A DNA stretch of 64,000 bases, taken from positions 219,824-283,823 of the forward strand of contig JADLAT010000017.1 in NCBI GenBank assembly GCA_020848095.1, in the 5' to 3' direction. Source of the DNA: Alphaproteobacteria bacterium. GTDB taxonomy: Bacteria; Pseudomonadota; Alphaproteobacteria; Micavibrionales; Micavibrionaceae. Position 1 is the first letter of the stretch, and every line of letters begins with the position of its first letter. Below are positions 11,883-20,836 of the stretch, in pieces. The translations under genes were made by a program, and so were the position numbers. The notes beneath the pieces were generated by a model. That model made no database searches. It was not told the DNA's origin and saw only the letters and a list, made by a program, of their open reading frames with translations.

Positions 11883-13724
11883 ATGCGCATACGTTATCTG
11901 CCGGAAACCCTGATTAACCAGATTGCCGCCGGGGAGGTCATTGAACGCCCCTTCGCCGCTGTGAAGGAACTGGTGGAAAATGCCATTGATGCCGGCTCCA
12001 CAAAAATAGAAATCTCTTTGCGGGCGGGCGGTAAGAGCCTGATCGTGGTGCGTGATAACGGTTTTGGGATGAGCCGGGAAGATCTGGCCGCCGCGGTGGA
12101 CCGGCACGCTACCTCCAAGCTGAACGGGGATGATCTTCTGGATATTGCCTCTTTGGGCTTTCGGGGGGAGGCTTTGGCCTCCATCGGGGCGGTGGCGCGG
12201 CTGAAGATCATGACGCGGGAGCGCGGCGGTGAGGGCTGGCAGATTACCATAGAAGGAGGAAGAAAAAGCGAGGTGACGCCCTGCGCCCATCCATCCGGCA
12301 CGCAGATCGAGGTGCGCGATTTATTCTATGCCACGCCCGCGCGGTTAAAATTCATGAAGACCGAACGCGCTGAGCTTATGGCGGTTAAGGACACCGTTCT
12401 GCGGCTGGCGATGGCCTTTCCCGCGATTGGTTTTCAGCTTTCCAGCGATGAAAAGGATTCGTTGAATTTTCCCGCCGGGCAGACGCAACAAGACCGATTG
12501 TCCGCTGTTCTTGGCCGTGATTTTGGCGAAAACGCCATGCCGATAGAGGCCGAGCGGGAGGGAGTGGCGCTTTCAGGGTTTGCCGCCCTGCCCACCTATA
12601 CGCGCGGCACATCGCAGTACCAGTATCTTTTCGTCAATGGGCGACCCGTGCGGGACAAGCTTTTGCATGGCTGCGTTCGGGCGGCCTATGCCGATGTTCT
12701 GCACCGGGACCGCCACCCGGTTATGGCCCTGTTTATCGCGCTTTCCGGGGAGAATGTGGATGTAAATGTCCACCCGGCCAAGGCGGAGGTGCGTTTTCGT
12801 GACCCGGCATTGGTGCGCGGATTGGTGATCAGCGCCCTTAAGCATGCGCTGCACGCTCACGGCCAGCAGAGCTCCAGCACCGTTTCGGCGCATATGCTGG
12901 GCGCTTTCCGGCCTGCCGGTTCGGGCGGCGGCGCGGCGTCTTTGGGGTTGGCTTTGCCGCTGCATCGCGGAGGGTCGCCGGCGGTGCCTTATGCCTATAC
13001 GCGTTCTCATCCGGCCAGCAACCTTCATATGGCCGAGGCCGTGCAGCAGGCCTATGCGCCGCCGCAGGGTTTTCAAGACAGCCACCTCACCCCTTCCGCA
13101 CGCGCAGCAGAGGAAACGAGCGAGGATTTCGATCTTACCGCCTATCCGCTGGGCGCGGCGCGGGCGCAAATCCATGAAAACTATATCATCGCGCAGAGTG
13201 AAAACGGCCTTATCATCGTGGACCAGCATGCCGCGCATGAGCGGCTGGTCTATGAGCGGTTTAAGGCCCAGTTCAATGCCAGCGGGGTTGAGAAACAGGG
13301 TTTGCTCCTGCCGGAGATTGTGGAGCTGGGCGAGAGCGAGGCCGAGCGGCTTTTGCGGCATGCGCCGGATCTGGCCCGGCTGGGGCTGGAGATCGAGCCA
13401 TTCGGCGCGGGGACAGTGGCGGTGCAGGCCATTCCCGCGCTTTTATGCGGCAAGCTGGATACTGCGGGGCTGATCCGTGATCTGGCCGATGAGATTACCG
13501 AGCATGAACGCGCGCAGGGGCTGGAGGAGAAGATGAACGCCATGCTTTCCACCATGGCCTGTCATGGCTCCGTTCGCTCTGGCCGGCGCATGAATACAGA
13601 GGAGATGAACGCGCTGCTTCGCCAGATGGAAACTACGCCGCTTTCCGGGCAATGCAACCACGGACGCCCGACCTATATCGAGCTATCCTTGATGGATATT
13701 GAAAAGCTGTTCGGGCGGCGTTGA
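11883..13724 (+). CDS. mutL: DNA mismatch repair protein MutL (endonuclease type)
   Basis: Couples MutS mismatch recognition to strand incision. The N-terminal GHKL ATPase contains IAAGEVIERP, ELVENAIDAG, DNGFGM and GFRGEALASI. The C-terminal dimerisation domain has the metal-binding endonuclease motif DQHA-x2-E-x4-E, written DQHAAHERLVYE here, plus ACHGSVR and CNHGRPTYIE. An intrinsic nicking activity therefore replaces MutH. Length is 613 residues, normal for the family. No Shine-Dalgarno site precedes the ATG at 11883. It converges on the ATP12 gene with a 10-base gap. Confidence 0.97.
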   Translation: MRIRYLPETLINQIAAGEVIERPFAAVKELVENAIDAGSTKIEISLRAGGKSLIVVRDNGFGMSREDLAAAVDRHATSKLNGDDLLDIASLGFRGEALASIGAVARLKIMTRERGGEGWQITIEGGRKSEVTPCAHPSGTQIEVRDLFYATPARLKFMKTERAELMAVKDTVLRLAMAFPAIGFQLSSDEKDSLNFPAGQTQQDRLSAVLGRDFGENAMPIEAEREGVALSGFAALPTYTRGTSQYQYLFVNGRPVRDKLLHGCVRAAYADVLHRDRHPVMALFIALSGENVDVNVHPAKAEVRFRDPALVRGLVISALKHALHAHGQQSSSTVSAHMLGAFRPAGSGGGAASLGLALPLHRGGSPAVPYAYTRSHPASNLHMAEAVQQAYAPPQGFQDSHLTPSARAAEETSEDFDLTAYPLGAARAQIHENYIIAQSENGLIIVDQHAAHERLVYERFKAQFNASGVEKQGLLLPEIVELGESEAERLLRHAPDLARLGLEIEPFGAGTVAVQAIPALLCGKLDTAGLIRDLADEITEHERAQGLEEKMNAMLSTMACHGSVRSGRRMNTEEMNALLRQMETTPLSGQCNHGRPTYIELSLMDIEKLFGRR

Positions 13725-13734
13725 GGACTGAGCG

Positions 13735-14445
13735 TCAGGGAAGAATTCTCAGAAATGCGGCGGCGGCCTTGAGGTCCGCTTGGGCGGCCTGATCCTTTTT
13801 TTCCTGCGCCGGGTCGGGACCATAGAATTTTTCATTGTAAATCTCGGCCTTGAAATTTTCTTCAACCCGCATGGCGGCAAAGGCCTGCTCCGGTGTTAAG
13901 GCCCCCTCCACAAAGGCCAGCGCCAGCACGACCGAGCCAGTCAACGGCGTGAGCAGCTGCAAGGCCGTGAAGCGCGCATCATCCAGCGCCGCCACCGCGC
14001 TTTTGAGCTTTTCATGTGCTGCTTCCGGCTGGCGCAGCGCAGCCAGCGTTTCCGTGGTTTCCAGCCGGACGCCAAAGCGCGTTTCGAACCAGTCCAGCCA
14101 CGGATTCCAAGCTGCCGCCTGTGCTTCAACCTGCCCTTCCGGTTCTGGGCCGGCGCGGTAGCATAGGAGATCGGTATCGAGATATTTCAGGAGCATCCCG
14201 CTCATCTCGCTGCGCCCCTCAGCGACCTGATCAATCTGGGTGCTCAGGATCTGGGTCAGCGGCATGGTTTGCGGATTGATGGAATCTGTCTGTGCAGCCC
14301 ATTCCTGCATAATCGCCTCGGCCAGCGCGGGGGTGGCGCAGGTCAAAATGCGGCCCATCGTGGTTTTCACGGGGCGCCCGTCAAGGCAGATTCCCCAGCC
14401 CTGCGGCGTTTCCAAAGTCGAGACGAGTTTATAGAATTTTTTCAC
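13735..14445 (-). CDS. ATP12 family F1-ATPase assembly chaperone
   Basis: A 236-residue homologue of mitochondrial ATP12, which protects the alpha subunit during F1-ATPase assembly. The N-terminal part reads GWGICLDGRPVKTTMGR, the hallmark of the family. A central PLTQILSTQID motif and a later LLCYRAG follow, and the C-terminal half is helical. In bacteria this family is mainly alphaproteobacterial. It overlaps the upstream AsmA-like gene by 4 bases and is last in the crcB-rluC-AsmA-like-ATP12 operon. Confidence 0.93.
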   Translation of the reverse strand: MKKFYKLVSTLETPQGWGICLDGRPVKTTMGRILTCATPALAEAIMQEWAAQTDSINPQTMPLTQILSTQIDQVAEGRSEMSGMLLKYLDTDLLCYRAGPEPEGQVEAQAAAWNPWLDWFETRFGVRLETTETLAALRQPEAAHEKLKSAVAALDDARFTALQLLTPLTGSVVLALAFVEGALTPEQAFAAMRVEENFKAEIYNEKFYGPDPAQEKKDQAAQADLKAAAAFLRILP

Positions 14446-16331
14446 GGACCGCCCTCTATGATGGCCGGGGATTCTGCCGGCGGGGATTCTATGGGCGGCG
14501 CTTCCAGAATTTCAGCCTCGATCATGTGCGCGCGGCAAGGATGATCCGCCGCCAGCGGCAAGCCCGGCAGGCCTGAGAATTTAAAATCAGGCCCGGCGGC
14601 GTCCCCCGCCATAGCGCCCGCATCCATATTAATGCCAAAAGTGTCTTTTGTCGCGCCAAGCTCGCCCCAGGCCCCTTTGACATGAGCGGCGAAGGGTTGT
14701 TTGAGGACCGAATCGCCATTGATGCGCGAGTGGACATTCATCTCCAGAAGGTCGTTTTGGAAATCGTACTGCCCGCTCATTTGTACTGTGGCCTGCGCGG
14801 TATCGGCCAGGATTGTCCCGGTGCGGGCTATCGCATTTTCCACATCAAGATCGATCACGGCGCAGCGCAAATCCAGCATGGTATTATTATCCATGCCCGG
14901 TAAAACCGCGCCGGGCAAACCGGCCCCCCAAAGCGCGAGTGCGCCGGTGCGAATGTGTCCCTCCCCGGCGATGAAGCTTATTTTTCCACGCAATGCGCCC
15001 AAAAGGGCGTCCGGGTTTTCCCCTTCCGCCTTTAGATTGATACCGATATCGGCCCGGCCTTCGATTTCTGCCTCCAGATCAAACTGCCGTTGCAGGGCCG
15101 CATAATCAAAACCCTGTACGCCAATCTGGATGCTCAGATTTTCGAGGGGCTGGGTACTATCCAGCGTGATTTTTCCGGAAAGCGCACCATTCATGATTTC
15201 TCCGCTCAAGGGGGCGATTGTAAGATGCTGCGCCTCTTTAGTAAGCTTTGTCTCGACCGTGCCCCAATCCACTTCACCCACTGTGAAATTCTCCAGATTG
15301 AGGTCAATATCCAGTGCGGGGTCAAACGGCCCCAAGGTGCGCAGCAGAAAATCTCCGATTTGGATAGCGGGCGCGGCCGGCAGAAAATCGGATGTGTTGA
15401 AAAGTCCGGCTTTTACCTGTCCCTGCACAAGGGGTGGTGCGTGTCCAAGATCCAAAACCAGATCGGGATGTAAGACCGTTTTATGCGGCAACACATCCAT
15501 GCGCCCCTTTAGAGAAATTTTGTCCCCGCCCAGACGCGTCAGCGCGAGGGTGCCGGTGAGCACTTCCTGATCGCCGGAGCGCAATTTAAAACCATCCAGC
15601 GTTATATCATTTTTGGGATCTCTTTTTAAAACCCCCTCCAGCACGATTTCGCCCAGGGTCAGGATCATCTGCATATCCGCCATTGGGGTATAGACGCCGC
15701 GATCGGCCAATTCCTGCGGATTAAACGCGATTTTCAGGCTAAGCGGCCTGCCGTCCAGATTTCCCTCGGCGGCCAAAAAGGCTCCTTCTTCCTCTTTCCT
15801 AAGGCCGATATACTCAAAACTGAGGGGTTTGCCCAGAAGGCTGCCCGCCGCCGCGCGCATATCCTGTATGGAGAATGAACGGAACCTCTGGCGCTTAAAC
15901 GTCACATCAAAAAAACCAATGCTGATCTGCGCCTTGCCTATATAGATGGCAACATCTCCGGTTTTAACGTCTCTGAGTTCAAGATTTTCCAGATCAACCG
16001 CTATCTCAGGGAAAAAATGCATCGCATTTAATTTTCCAACATGCGCCGTATAGTTGGTGTTTTCACTGAGATACTGCTCTATCGATTCTTTTAAAACATC
16101 GCTGGAGCCGCCGAGATTGGCCAAAACGGTGAAGAGGATAAACAGGAAAAAAGAAGAATATAAAACAAGCGGGATGAGCCACCCGAACCGCTTTTTTCGG
16201 GGTTTTTCCGGCGCAAGGGATTCGTCCTCAGGCTCCGCTGTCTCCTCTTCCGAGACAACAGAGGATTCGGGTGCGTTGTCTGCAATTTCAGTTTCGTTGT
16301 TGTCCGGATTTTGTTCCTGATCTTCTATCAC
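14442..16331 (-). CDS. AsmA-like membrane-anchored periplasmic protein
   Basis: A 629-residue protein. A highly acidic 40-residue N-terminus and a basic patch (KPRKKRFG) precede one membrane span at about residues 51-72, and the rest is periplasmic. That domain is beta-rich and contains the AsmA-type C-terminal pattern LGALRGKISFIAGEGHIRTGAL followed by LRCAVIDLDVENAIART. AsmA-like proteins are implicated in outer-membrane assembly or in lipid transfer between membranes; a role in this cell is inference. It lies 16 bases after rluC and overlaps the ATP12 gene by 4 bases. Confidence 0.8.
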   Translation of the reverse strand: MIEDQEQNPDNNETEIADNAPESSVVSEEETAEPEDESLAPEKPRKKRFGWLIPLVLYSSFFLFILFTVLANLGGSSDVLKESIEQYLSENTNYTAHVGKLNAMHFFPEIAVDLENLELRDVKTGDVAIYIGKAQISIGFFDVTFKRQRFRSFSIQDMRAAAGSLLGKPLSFEYIGLRKEEEGAFLAAEGNLDGRPLSLKIAFNPQELADRGVYTPMADMQMILTLGEIVLEGVLKRDPKNDITLDGFKLRSGDQEVLTGTLALTRLGGDKISLKGRMDVLPHKTVLHPDLVLDLGHAPPLVQGQVKAGLFNTSDFLPAAPAIQIGDFLLRTLGPFDPALDIDLNLENFTVGEVDWGTVETKLTKEAQHLTIAPLSGEIMNGALSGKITLDSTQPLENLSIQIGVQGFDYAALQRQFDLEAEIEGRADIGINLKAEGENPDALLGALRGKISFIAGEGHIRTGALALWGAGLPGAVLPGMDNNTMLDLRCAVIDLDVENAIARTGTILADTAQATVQMSGQYDFQNDLLEMNVHSRINGDSVLKQPFAAHVKGAWGELGATKDTFGINMDAGAMAGDAAGPDFKFSGLPGLPLAADHPCRAHMIEAEILEAPPIESPPAESPAIIEGGP

Positions 16332-16347
16332 GATTTTAAGGCCTTTC

Positions 16348-17355
16348 TCAGCTTTTCACATCCGCAAAGGGATCGCCCTTGGCATTGCTTTCAAAGCCCA
16401 TGGCCTTCCAGCTTCGCGCCAATTCGGGAGATAAAGGCGCCGTAATATCAAGACGCCCTTTGCCGGAGGGATGCGCACATAAAATACGCCGCGCATGCAA
16501 ATGCAGCCCCTTATGGAGATCAATCCCGTCCAGCCCGATGATTTGATGCTCATGCTCGACATCGCGGTCGCCGTATTTTGTATCGCCGATAACGGGCGTG
16601 CCCATCAACGCGGCATGAACGCGAATCTGGTGCGTCCGGCCTGTGCGCGGCCAGAAGGCGACGAAGGCCGCCTGCCGGTGGGCATGTTCCAAAACGCGAA
16701 ACTCCGTGATTGCGGGTTTTCCTTCTTCTTCGTTCACGCCGATGCTCTCCCGCTCCGGGCCGCCCATCTTGGCCAGAGGCGCGTTGATTGTGCCGTCCAT
16801 GGTGGTTGGGGCCGGGCTGACCAGCGCCCAATAGATTTTGCGGACACCCCGGGTCTTAAAAATCCGGCCCATGGCACGGGCGCAATCGGCAGAACGAGCC
16901 AGCAGCAATACGCCGCTTGTGTCCTTATCCAGACGATGGACAATGCGCGGGCGCACGCCGTCCGGGCCGGTCAGTGCGTCCAGCATTCCGTCCACATGTT
17001 TTTTGAGGCCAGTTCCACCCTGAACCGCGAGGCCCTGCGGCTTATTGATCGCGATGATGTCTTCATCCTCATAAATCACCAGTGAGCGGATGAACTGCGC
17101 GTCCTTATCGGAGATTTTTTGGGCATTACGGTCCGATTTACGGCCTTCACCCTCGATCGGGGGGATGCGGATATCCTGCCCGCCCGCCAGCCGCATATCG
17201 GGCTTGGTGCGCTTACCATCTACGCGGATTTGTCCTGTGCGCATTAACTTTTGTGCGAGGATATAGGGGAGCTCCGGCACATATTTTTTGAGCCAGCGGT
17301 CCAGACGCTGCCCGTTATCGTCTTCTTTTACCTGAATATGTCGTACGCCGCTCAT
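16348..17355 (-). CDS. rluC: 23S rRNA pseudouridine synthase, RluC/RluD type
   Basis: Isomerises uridine to pseudouridine in 23S rRNA. The 335-residue product has an N-terminal S4 RNA-binding domain (LDRWLKKYVPELPYILAQKL) and the catalytic RluA-family motif RIVHRLDKDTSG near residue 140, whose Asp is the nucleophile. GRTHQIRVHAALMG follows later. RluC and RluD cannot be separated with certainty by eye; I use rluC because RluC is the usual neighbour of crcB and ATP12 in alphaproteobacteria. It overlaps crcB by 4 bases. Confidence 0.9.
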   Translation of the reverse strand: MSGVRHIQVKEDDNGQRLDRWLKKYVPELPYILAQKLMRTGQIRVDGKRTKPDMRLAGGQDIRIPPIEGEGRKSDRNAQKISDKDAQFIRSLVIYEDEDIIAINKPQGLAVQGGTGLKKHVDGMLDALTGPDGVRPRIVHRLDKDTSGVLLLARSADCARAMGRIFKTRGVRKIYWALVSPAPTTMDGTINAPLAKMGGPERESIGVNEEEGKPAITEFRVLEHAHRQAAFVAFWPRTGRTHQIRVHAALMGTPVIGDTKYGDRDVEHEHQIIGLDGIDLHKGLHLHARRILCAHPSGKGRLDITAPLSPELARSWKAMGFESNAKGDPFADVKS

Positions 17356-17735
17356 GATACTAGTCCTCTCATCACCGCCATTCCCGCGAAAAGCGCGAGA
17401 ATGGATAAAAATACCGATCCACCGAGATAGGTGGCCGCTATCATATATTCATGCCGCTCCCAAAGCGCCACAAAATCCAGCGAAAAAGTTGAAAATGTTG
17501 TAAATCCGCCTAAAAACCCCGTAACAATCAGAAGACGCAAGGACTCCGAGGGTTGCCAGATATGGGCAAAACCGGCAATCACAACGCCCATGAGAAAAGA
17601 CCCCAGCACGTTCACAATCACCGTGCCATAAGGGAAATCCAACCCCCAGACCCGGCCCGCGGCAATGCTCACGCCGTAGCGGGCTAAAGCGCCCAGAGCG
17701 CCGCCCGTTGCGATGGAGACTATTGCGCTTACCAT
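17352..17735 (-). CDS. crcB: Fluoride exporter CrcB/Fluc
   Basis: A small 127-residue inner-membrane protein with four hydrophobic segments that works as a dual-topology fluoride channel. It has the conserved GALARYGVS start, the GTVIVNVLGSFLMG segment and the signature GFLGGFTTFSTFSLD. It is first in the crcB-rluC-AsmA-like-ATP12 run and overlaps rluC by 4 bases. The short upstream region shows no fluoride riboswitch pattern. Confidence 0.95.
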   Translation of the reverse strand: MVSAIVSIATGGALGALARYGVSIAAGRVWGLDFPYGTVIVNVLGSFLMGVVIAGFAHIWQPSESLRLLIVTGFLGGFTTFSTFSLDFVALWERHEYMIAATYLGGSVFLSILALFAGMAVMRGLVS

Positions 17736-17791
17736 TATTTCCCCTGTACAAGAGCTGAGGTTTCGGAGATATCAAAGTAGAGTTTCATCAC

Positions 17792-18658
17792 ATGTTGGCC
17801 CATCTTGGCAAGACTCAAAGGGGAATGGTCCTCGCTTTTGCCGGTTATACGGCTTTTGCGTTCTCCGATACCTGCGTCAAGATTCTGGCCGAGCGCGGCT
17901 ATTCCATCTATCAGATCGTGACGATTGATACCGGGATCGGTGCCTTGCTGCTTTTGCTGGTCTCTTCCCGCATGGGCGGGCTGGCGAGCCTTAAGGACGG
18001 GCCAAACGCCAAAATTCATGCCATACGCACCCTTTTGAATTTTGTTATCAATCTGCTTTTGGTTTATTGCCTTTCCATCATGCCGCTGGCTACGGTTTAT
18101 ACAGCCGTCTTTACAAAGCCGGTTATGGCGATTTTGATCGCCGCGCCGCTTTATGGGGAGCGGATCGGTTTGCACCGCGCCACCGCCATTGCCCTTGGTC
18201 TTTTTGGAATTATGATTGCCTTCCAGCCCTGGCAAAGCGGGGCGGATACCCAGAACATACCGCTTTTGATGCTGATGGCTTTTACTGTTGCCCTGATGTT
18301 CGTGCTTACACGCTCCTTGAAGGGATCTTCCGCGCTGGCGATGTCTTTTTACCCGGTGGCCGGGACTTGCCTTTTGACCCTGCCGTTGATGATTATGGAT
18401 TATACGCCCGTGGCAGCGCAGGATTTTTTACTGTTCATACTCTCCGGCGCGCTGATCGCCACGGCCATCACCTGCGTTTCCTGGGCGTTTAGAATCGCCG
18501 ACAGCGCCGCCGTTTCGCCCATGATGTACACGGAAATGATCTGGGCCATGCTTTTTGGCGCATTGATTTTCGGAGACATTCCCGGCCCAATGATGTTAAT
18601 CGGCGTTGGTTTTATTATTATCGCCGGATTTATTCTGGTGCTTTCGGAACGGCGATAG
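17792..18658 (+). CDS. EamA/DMT superfamily transporter
   Basis: A 288-residue membrane protein with about ten hydrophobic segments in two EamA repeats. The second half contains the typical SWAFRIADSAAVSPMMYTE, IWAMLFGALIFGD and IGVGFIIIAG series. DMT transporters export small metabolites such as amino acids or nucleotide bases, and the substrate is not predictable here. It is divergent from crcB across 56 bases and is followed 60 bases later by a TerC gene in the same direction. Confidence 0.88.
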   Translation: MLAHLGKTQRGMVLAFAGYTAFAFSDTCVKILAERGYSIYQIVTIDTGIGALLLLLVSSRMGGLASLKDGPNAKIHAIRTLLNFVINLLLVYCLSIMPLATVYTAVFTKPVMAILIAAPLYGERIGLHRATAIALGLFGIMIAFQPWQSGADTQNIPLLMLMAFTVALMFVLTRSLKGSSALAMSFYPVAGTCLLTLPLMIMDYTPVAAQDFLLFILSGALIATAITCVSWAFRIADSAAVSPMMYTEMIWAMLFGALIFGDIPGPMMLIGVGFIIIAGFILVLSERR

Positions 18659-18718
18659 ACACGAGGCATAACACCGCTTACTCTGTGATGGCTTAAAATT
18701 AAAGAGAGACTTTAAAAA

Positions 18719-19447
18719 ATGTTTGACTGGATATTCGATACGCAAGTTCTGGCCAGCTTTTTGACGCTGGCGCTGCTGGAGATTATTCTGGGCATCGACA
18801 ATGTGATTTTCCTCTCCATCATCTCCTCAAAGCTGCCGGTCGAAAAACAGGCCAGAGCCCGCTATATCGGGCTGGCGCTGGCGTTGATCATGCGCGTATT
18901 GCTGTTGCTGGGTGTGGCATGGCTGACCAAGCTGACCATGACCGCCTTTTCCATCGGGGCGCATGATGTTGCATGGCGCGATATTATTCTGGGCGCGGGG
19001 GGGATGTTCCTGCTCTATAAAGGTACGGCGGAGATCCACCATACCGTGCAGGGTGATGAACACGAGGAAAGCACCAAAAAAACAGCCAGTTTTGCCAGTG
19101 TTATCATGCAGATTGTTATTTTAGACGTGGTGTTTTCACTCGATTCCGTTATTACCGCCGTGGGCATGACCGATGATGTACCGGTTATGATCGCGGCCAT
19201 TATGGTGGCCATTGCCATTATGATGTTTGCCTCTGAGCCGGTTAGTGCGTTTATCGAGAAAAATCTGCCGATCAAGATGCTGGCGCTCAGCTTTTTGCTG
19301 CTGGTCGGGGTGGCGCTTATGGCGGATGCGCTGCATCACCATATCCCGCGTGGTTATCTGTATTTTGCCATCGCGTTTTCTATGGGGGTCGAGGCGCTCA
19401 CCTTGCTGGCGCAAGCGCGGCGCAAAGCAAAAAAGGCGAAGCATTAA
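18719..19447 (+). CDS. TerC family integral membrane protein
   Basis: A 242-residue protein with seven or so membrane segments. It opens with the TerC signature LALLEIILGIDNVIFLSIIS and repeats it in the second half as VVFSLDSVITAVGMTDD. The acidic residues in those helices are typical of the family's metal site. Members export manganese or calcium or act in tellurite resistance; manganese efflux, possibly metalating secreted enzymes, is the best-supported role elsewhere. An AGAGAG precedes the ATG. The 60-base upstream gap is too short for a yybP-ykoY riboswitch. Confidence 0.92.
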   Translation: MFDWIFDTQVLASFLTLALLEIILGIDNVIFLSIISSKLPVEKQARARYIGLALALIMRVLLLLGVAWLTKLTMTAFSIGAHDVAWRDIILGAGGMFLLYKGTAEIHHTVQGDEHEESTKKTASFASVIMQIVILDVVFSLDSVITAVGMTDDVPVMIAAIMVAIAIMMFASEPVSAFIEKNLPIKMLALSFLLLVGVALMADALHHHIPRGYLYFAIAFSMGVEALTLLAQARRKAKKAKH

Positions 19448-19449
19448 GG

Positions 19450-20748
19450 TTATTTCTGCGCCCGCAGTTTAGCCCAATATTCCAGCCGTTTTTTGATCTC
19501 CCGCTCGAAACCACGCTCCGGCGGGTTGTAAAAACAACGCGGGCCGAGCTGTTCCGGAAAGAAATTCTGGCCTGAGAAGGCCTCCGGGTGGTCATGGTCA
19601 TATTGATAGCCCGCGCCGTAGCCCTCCTCTTTCATAAGTTTGGTCGGCGCGTTCAGGATATTTTTAGGTGGCATGAGGGAGCCCGTTTCGCGCGCGGCCT
19701 GTTTTGCGGCCTTAAACGCCATATAGCTGGCGTTTGATTTTGGCGCGGTGGCCAGATAAACGCAGGCCTGCGCCATGGGCAGTTCCCCTTCGGGCAGCCC
19801 CAGACGCTCATAGGATTGCCATGCGGCGATCACGAGCGGCAAGGCCTGTGGGTCCGCGTTGGATATATCCTCGGACGCCATGCAGGCCATGCGCCGGAAA
19901 ATGGTTTCCGGTGCCTCCCCGCCCTGTAGCATTCTGGCCATCCAGTACAGCGCGGCGTCCACATCCGAGCCACGCAGGGATTTATGAAAGGCCGAGAGCA
20001 TGTTGTAATGCGCATCATCGCCTTTATCGTAAAGCGGTGCGCGGCGCTGGATAAGCTTTAAAAGCGCCGGTGAATCCATCTCCTCCTTTTGCGTCAGAAT
20101 CTGCTCGGCCATGGAGAGGATATAGCGCCCATCCCCATCGGCCATGGCTTTCATCAACAGACGTGCCTCCGATGTGAGGGGCAAGGCCCGGCCTGCATCA
20201 CGCTCGGCCTTTTGTAGCAATTCCTCCAGCGCCGTTTCCTCAAGGCGGTGCAACACAAAGACCTGCGCGCGGGAAAGCAGCGCGGCGTTAAGTTCGAATG
20301 ACGGATTTTCCGTGGTCGCACCGATCAGGGTGATCGTGCCGTCCTCCATCACGGGCAGGAAGGCATCTTGCTGCGCTTTATTGAAACGATGGATTTCATC
20401 AACAAAAAGCAGCGTGGCCTTGCCGTTGCCCGCCCGCAATTTCGCCGCATCGAAGACCTTGCGCAGGTCGCCCACGCCGGAGAAAATCGCCGAGAGCTGC
20501 TCGAAATGTAAATCCGTGTGCTGTGCCAGAATACGGGCCAGCGTTGTTTTACCGCAACCCGGCGGACCCCAGAGGATAAGCGAGGAGAGATGCCCGCCCT
20601 CCAGCATTTTTTGCAGCGGCCCGCCCGGCCCGACAAGATGGCCCTGTCCCGCTATATCCTCAAGCGTGGAGGGGCGCAGCCGATCAGCCAATGGCCGGGT
20701 TTTGGATATGGGTGTTTCATTATTTTTTGATGCAAAAAGATCTGCCAT
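19450..20748 (-). CDS. rarA: Replication-associated recombination protein RarA (MgsA)
   Basis: A clamp-loader-like AAA+ ATPase that acts at stalled replication forks. The 432-residue product has PLADRLRPSTLEDIAGQGHL at the N-terminus, Walker A GPPGCGKTTLA, Walker B LLFVDEIHRFNKAQQD and sensor GATTENPSFELN. The C-terminal RarA domain contains VYLATAPKSNASY and later YQYDHDHPEAFSGQ. The frame extends 10 codons upstream to 20778; MADLF at 20748 fits better, with an AGG just before it. It converges on the TerC gene and is divergent from nadA. Confidence 0.95.
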   Translation of the reverse strand: MADLFASKNNETPISKTRPLADRLRPSTLEDIAGQGHLVGPGGPLQKMLEGGHLSSLILWGPPGCGKTTLARILAQHTDLHFEQLSAIFSGVGDLRKVFDAAKLRAGNGKATLLFVDEIHRFNKAQQDAFLPVMEDGTITLIGATTENPSFELNAALLSRAQVFVLHRLEETALEELLQKAERDAGRALPLTSEARLLMKAMADGDGRYILSMAEQILTQKEEMDSPALLKLIQRRAPLYDKGDDAHYNMLSAFHKSLRGSDVDAALYWMARMLQGGEAPETIFRRMACMASEDISNADPQALPLVIAAWQSYERLGLPEGELPMAQACVYLATAPKSNASYMAFKAAKQAARETGSLMPPKNILNAPTKLMKEEGYGAGYQYDHDHPEAFSGQNFFPEQLGPRCFYNPPERGFEREIKKRLEYWAKLRAQK

Positions 20749-20771
20749 TTTCCTATAGTGTTTCCTTGACC

Positions 20772-20799
20772 TTGACACCTAAGCTATGGAATATACCTT
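20772..20799 (+). promoter_or_regulatory. Candidate promoter for nadA
   Basis: A perfect TTGACA at 20772-20777 is followed after 16 bases by TACCTT (20794-20799), a weak -10. TATACC two bases earlier is an alternative with a short spacer. It lies 38 bases upstream of the nadA start, between divergent rarA and nadA. Confidence 0.4.
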
Positions 20800-20836
20800 A
20801 ACGACTGCGCTTTGGGTGAACATTTAAAGAACAATC

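Noticed and set aside
17736..17791. Fluoride riboswitch before crcB
   Set aside because: The 56-base divergent region has none of the conserved riboswitch pairing or sequence, and crcB begins almost at once.
18659..18718. Manganese (yybP-ykoY) riboswitch before the TerC gene
   Set aside because: The intergenic gap is only 60 bases and shows no paired elements of that riboswitch.
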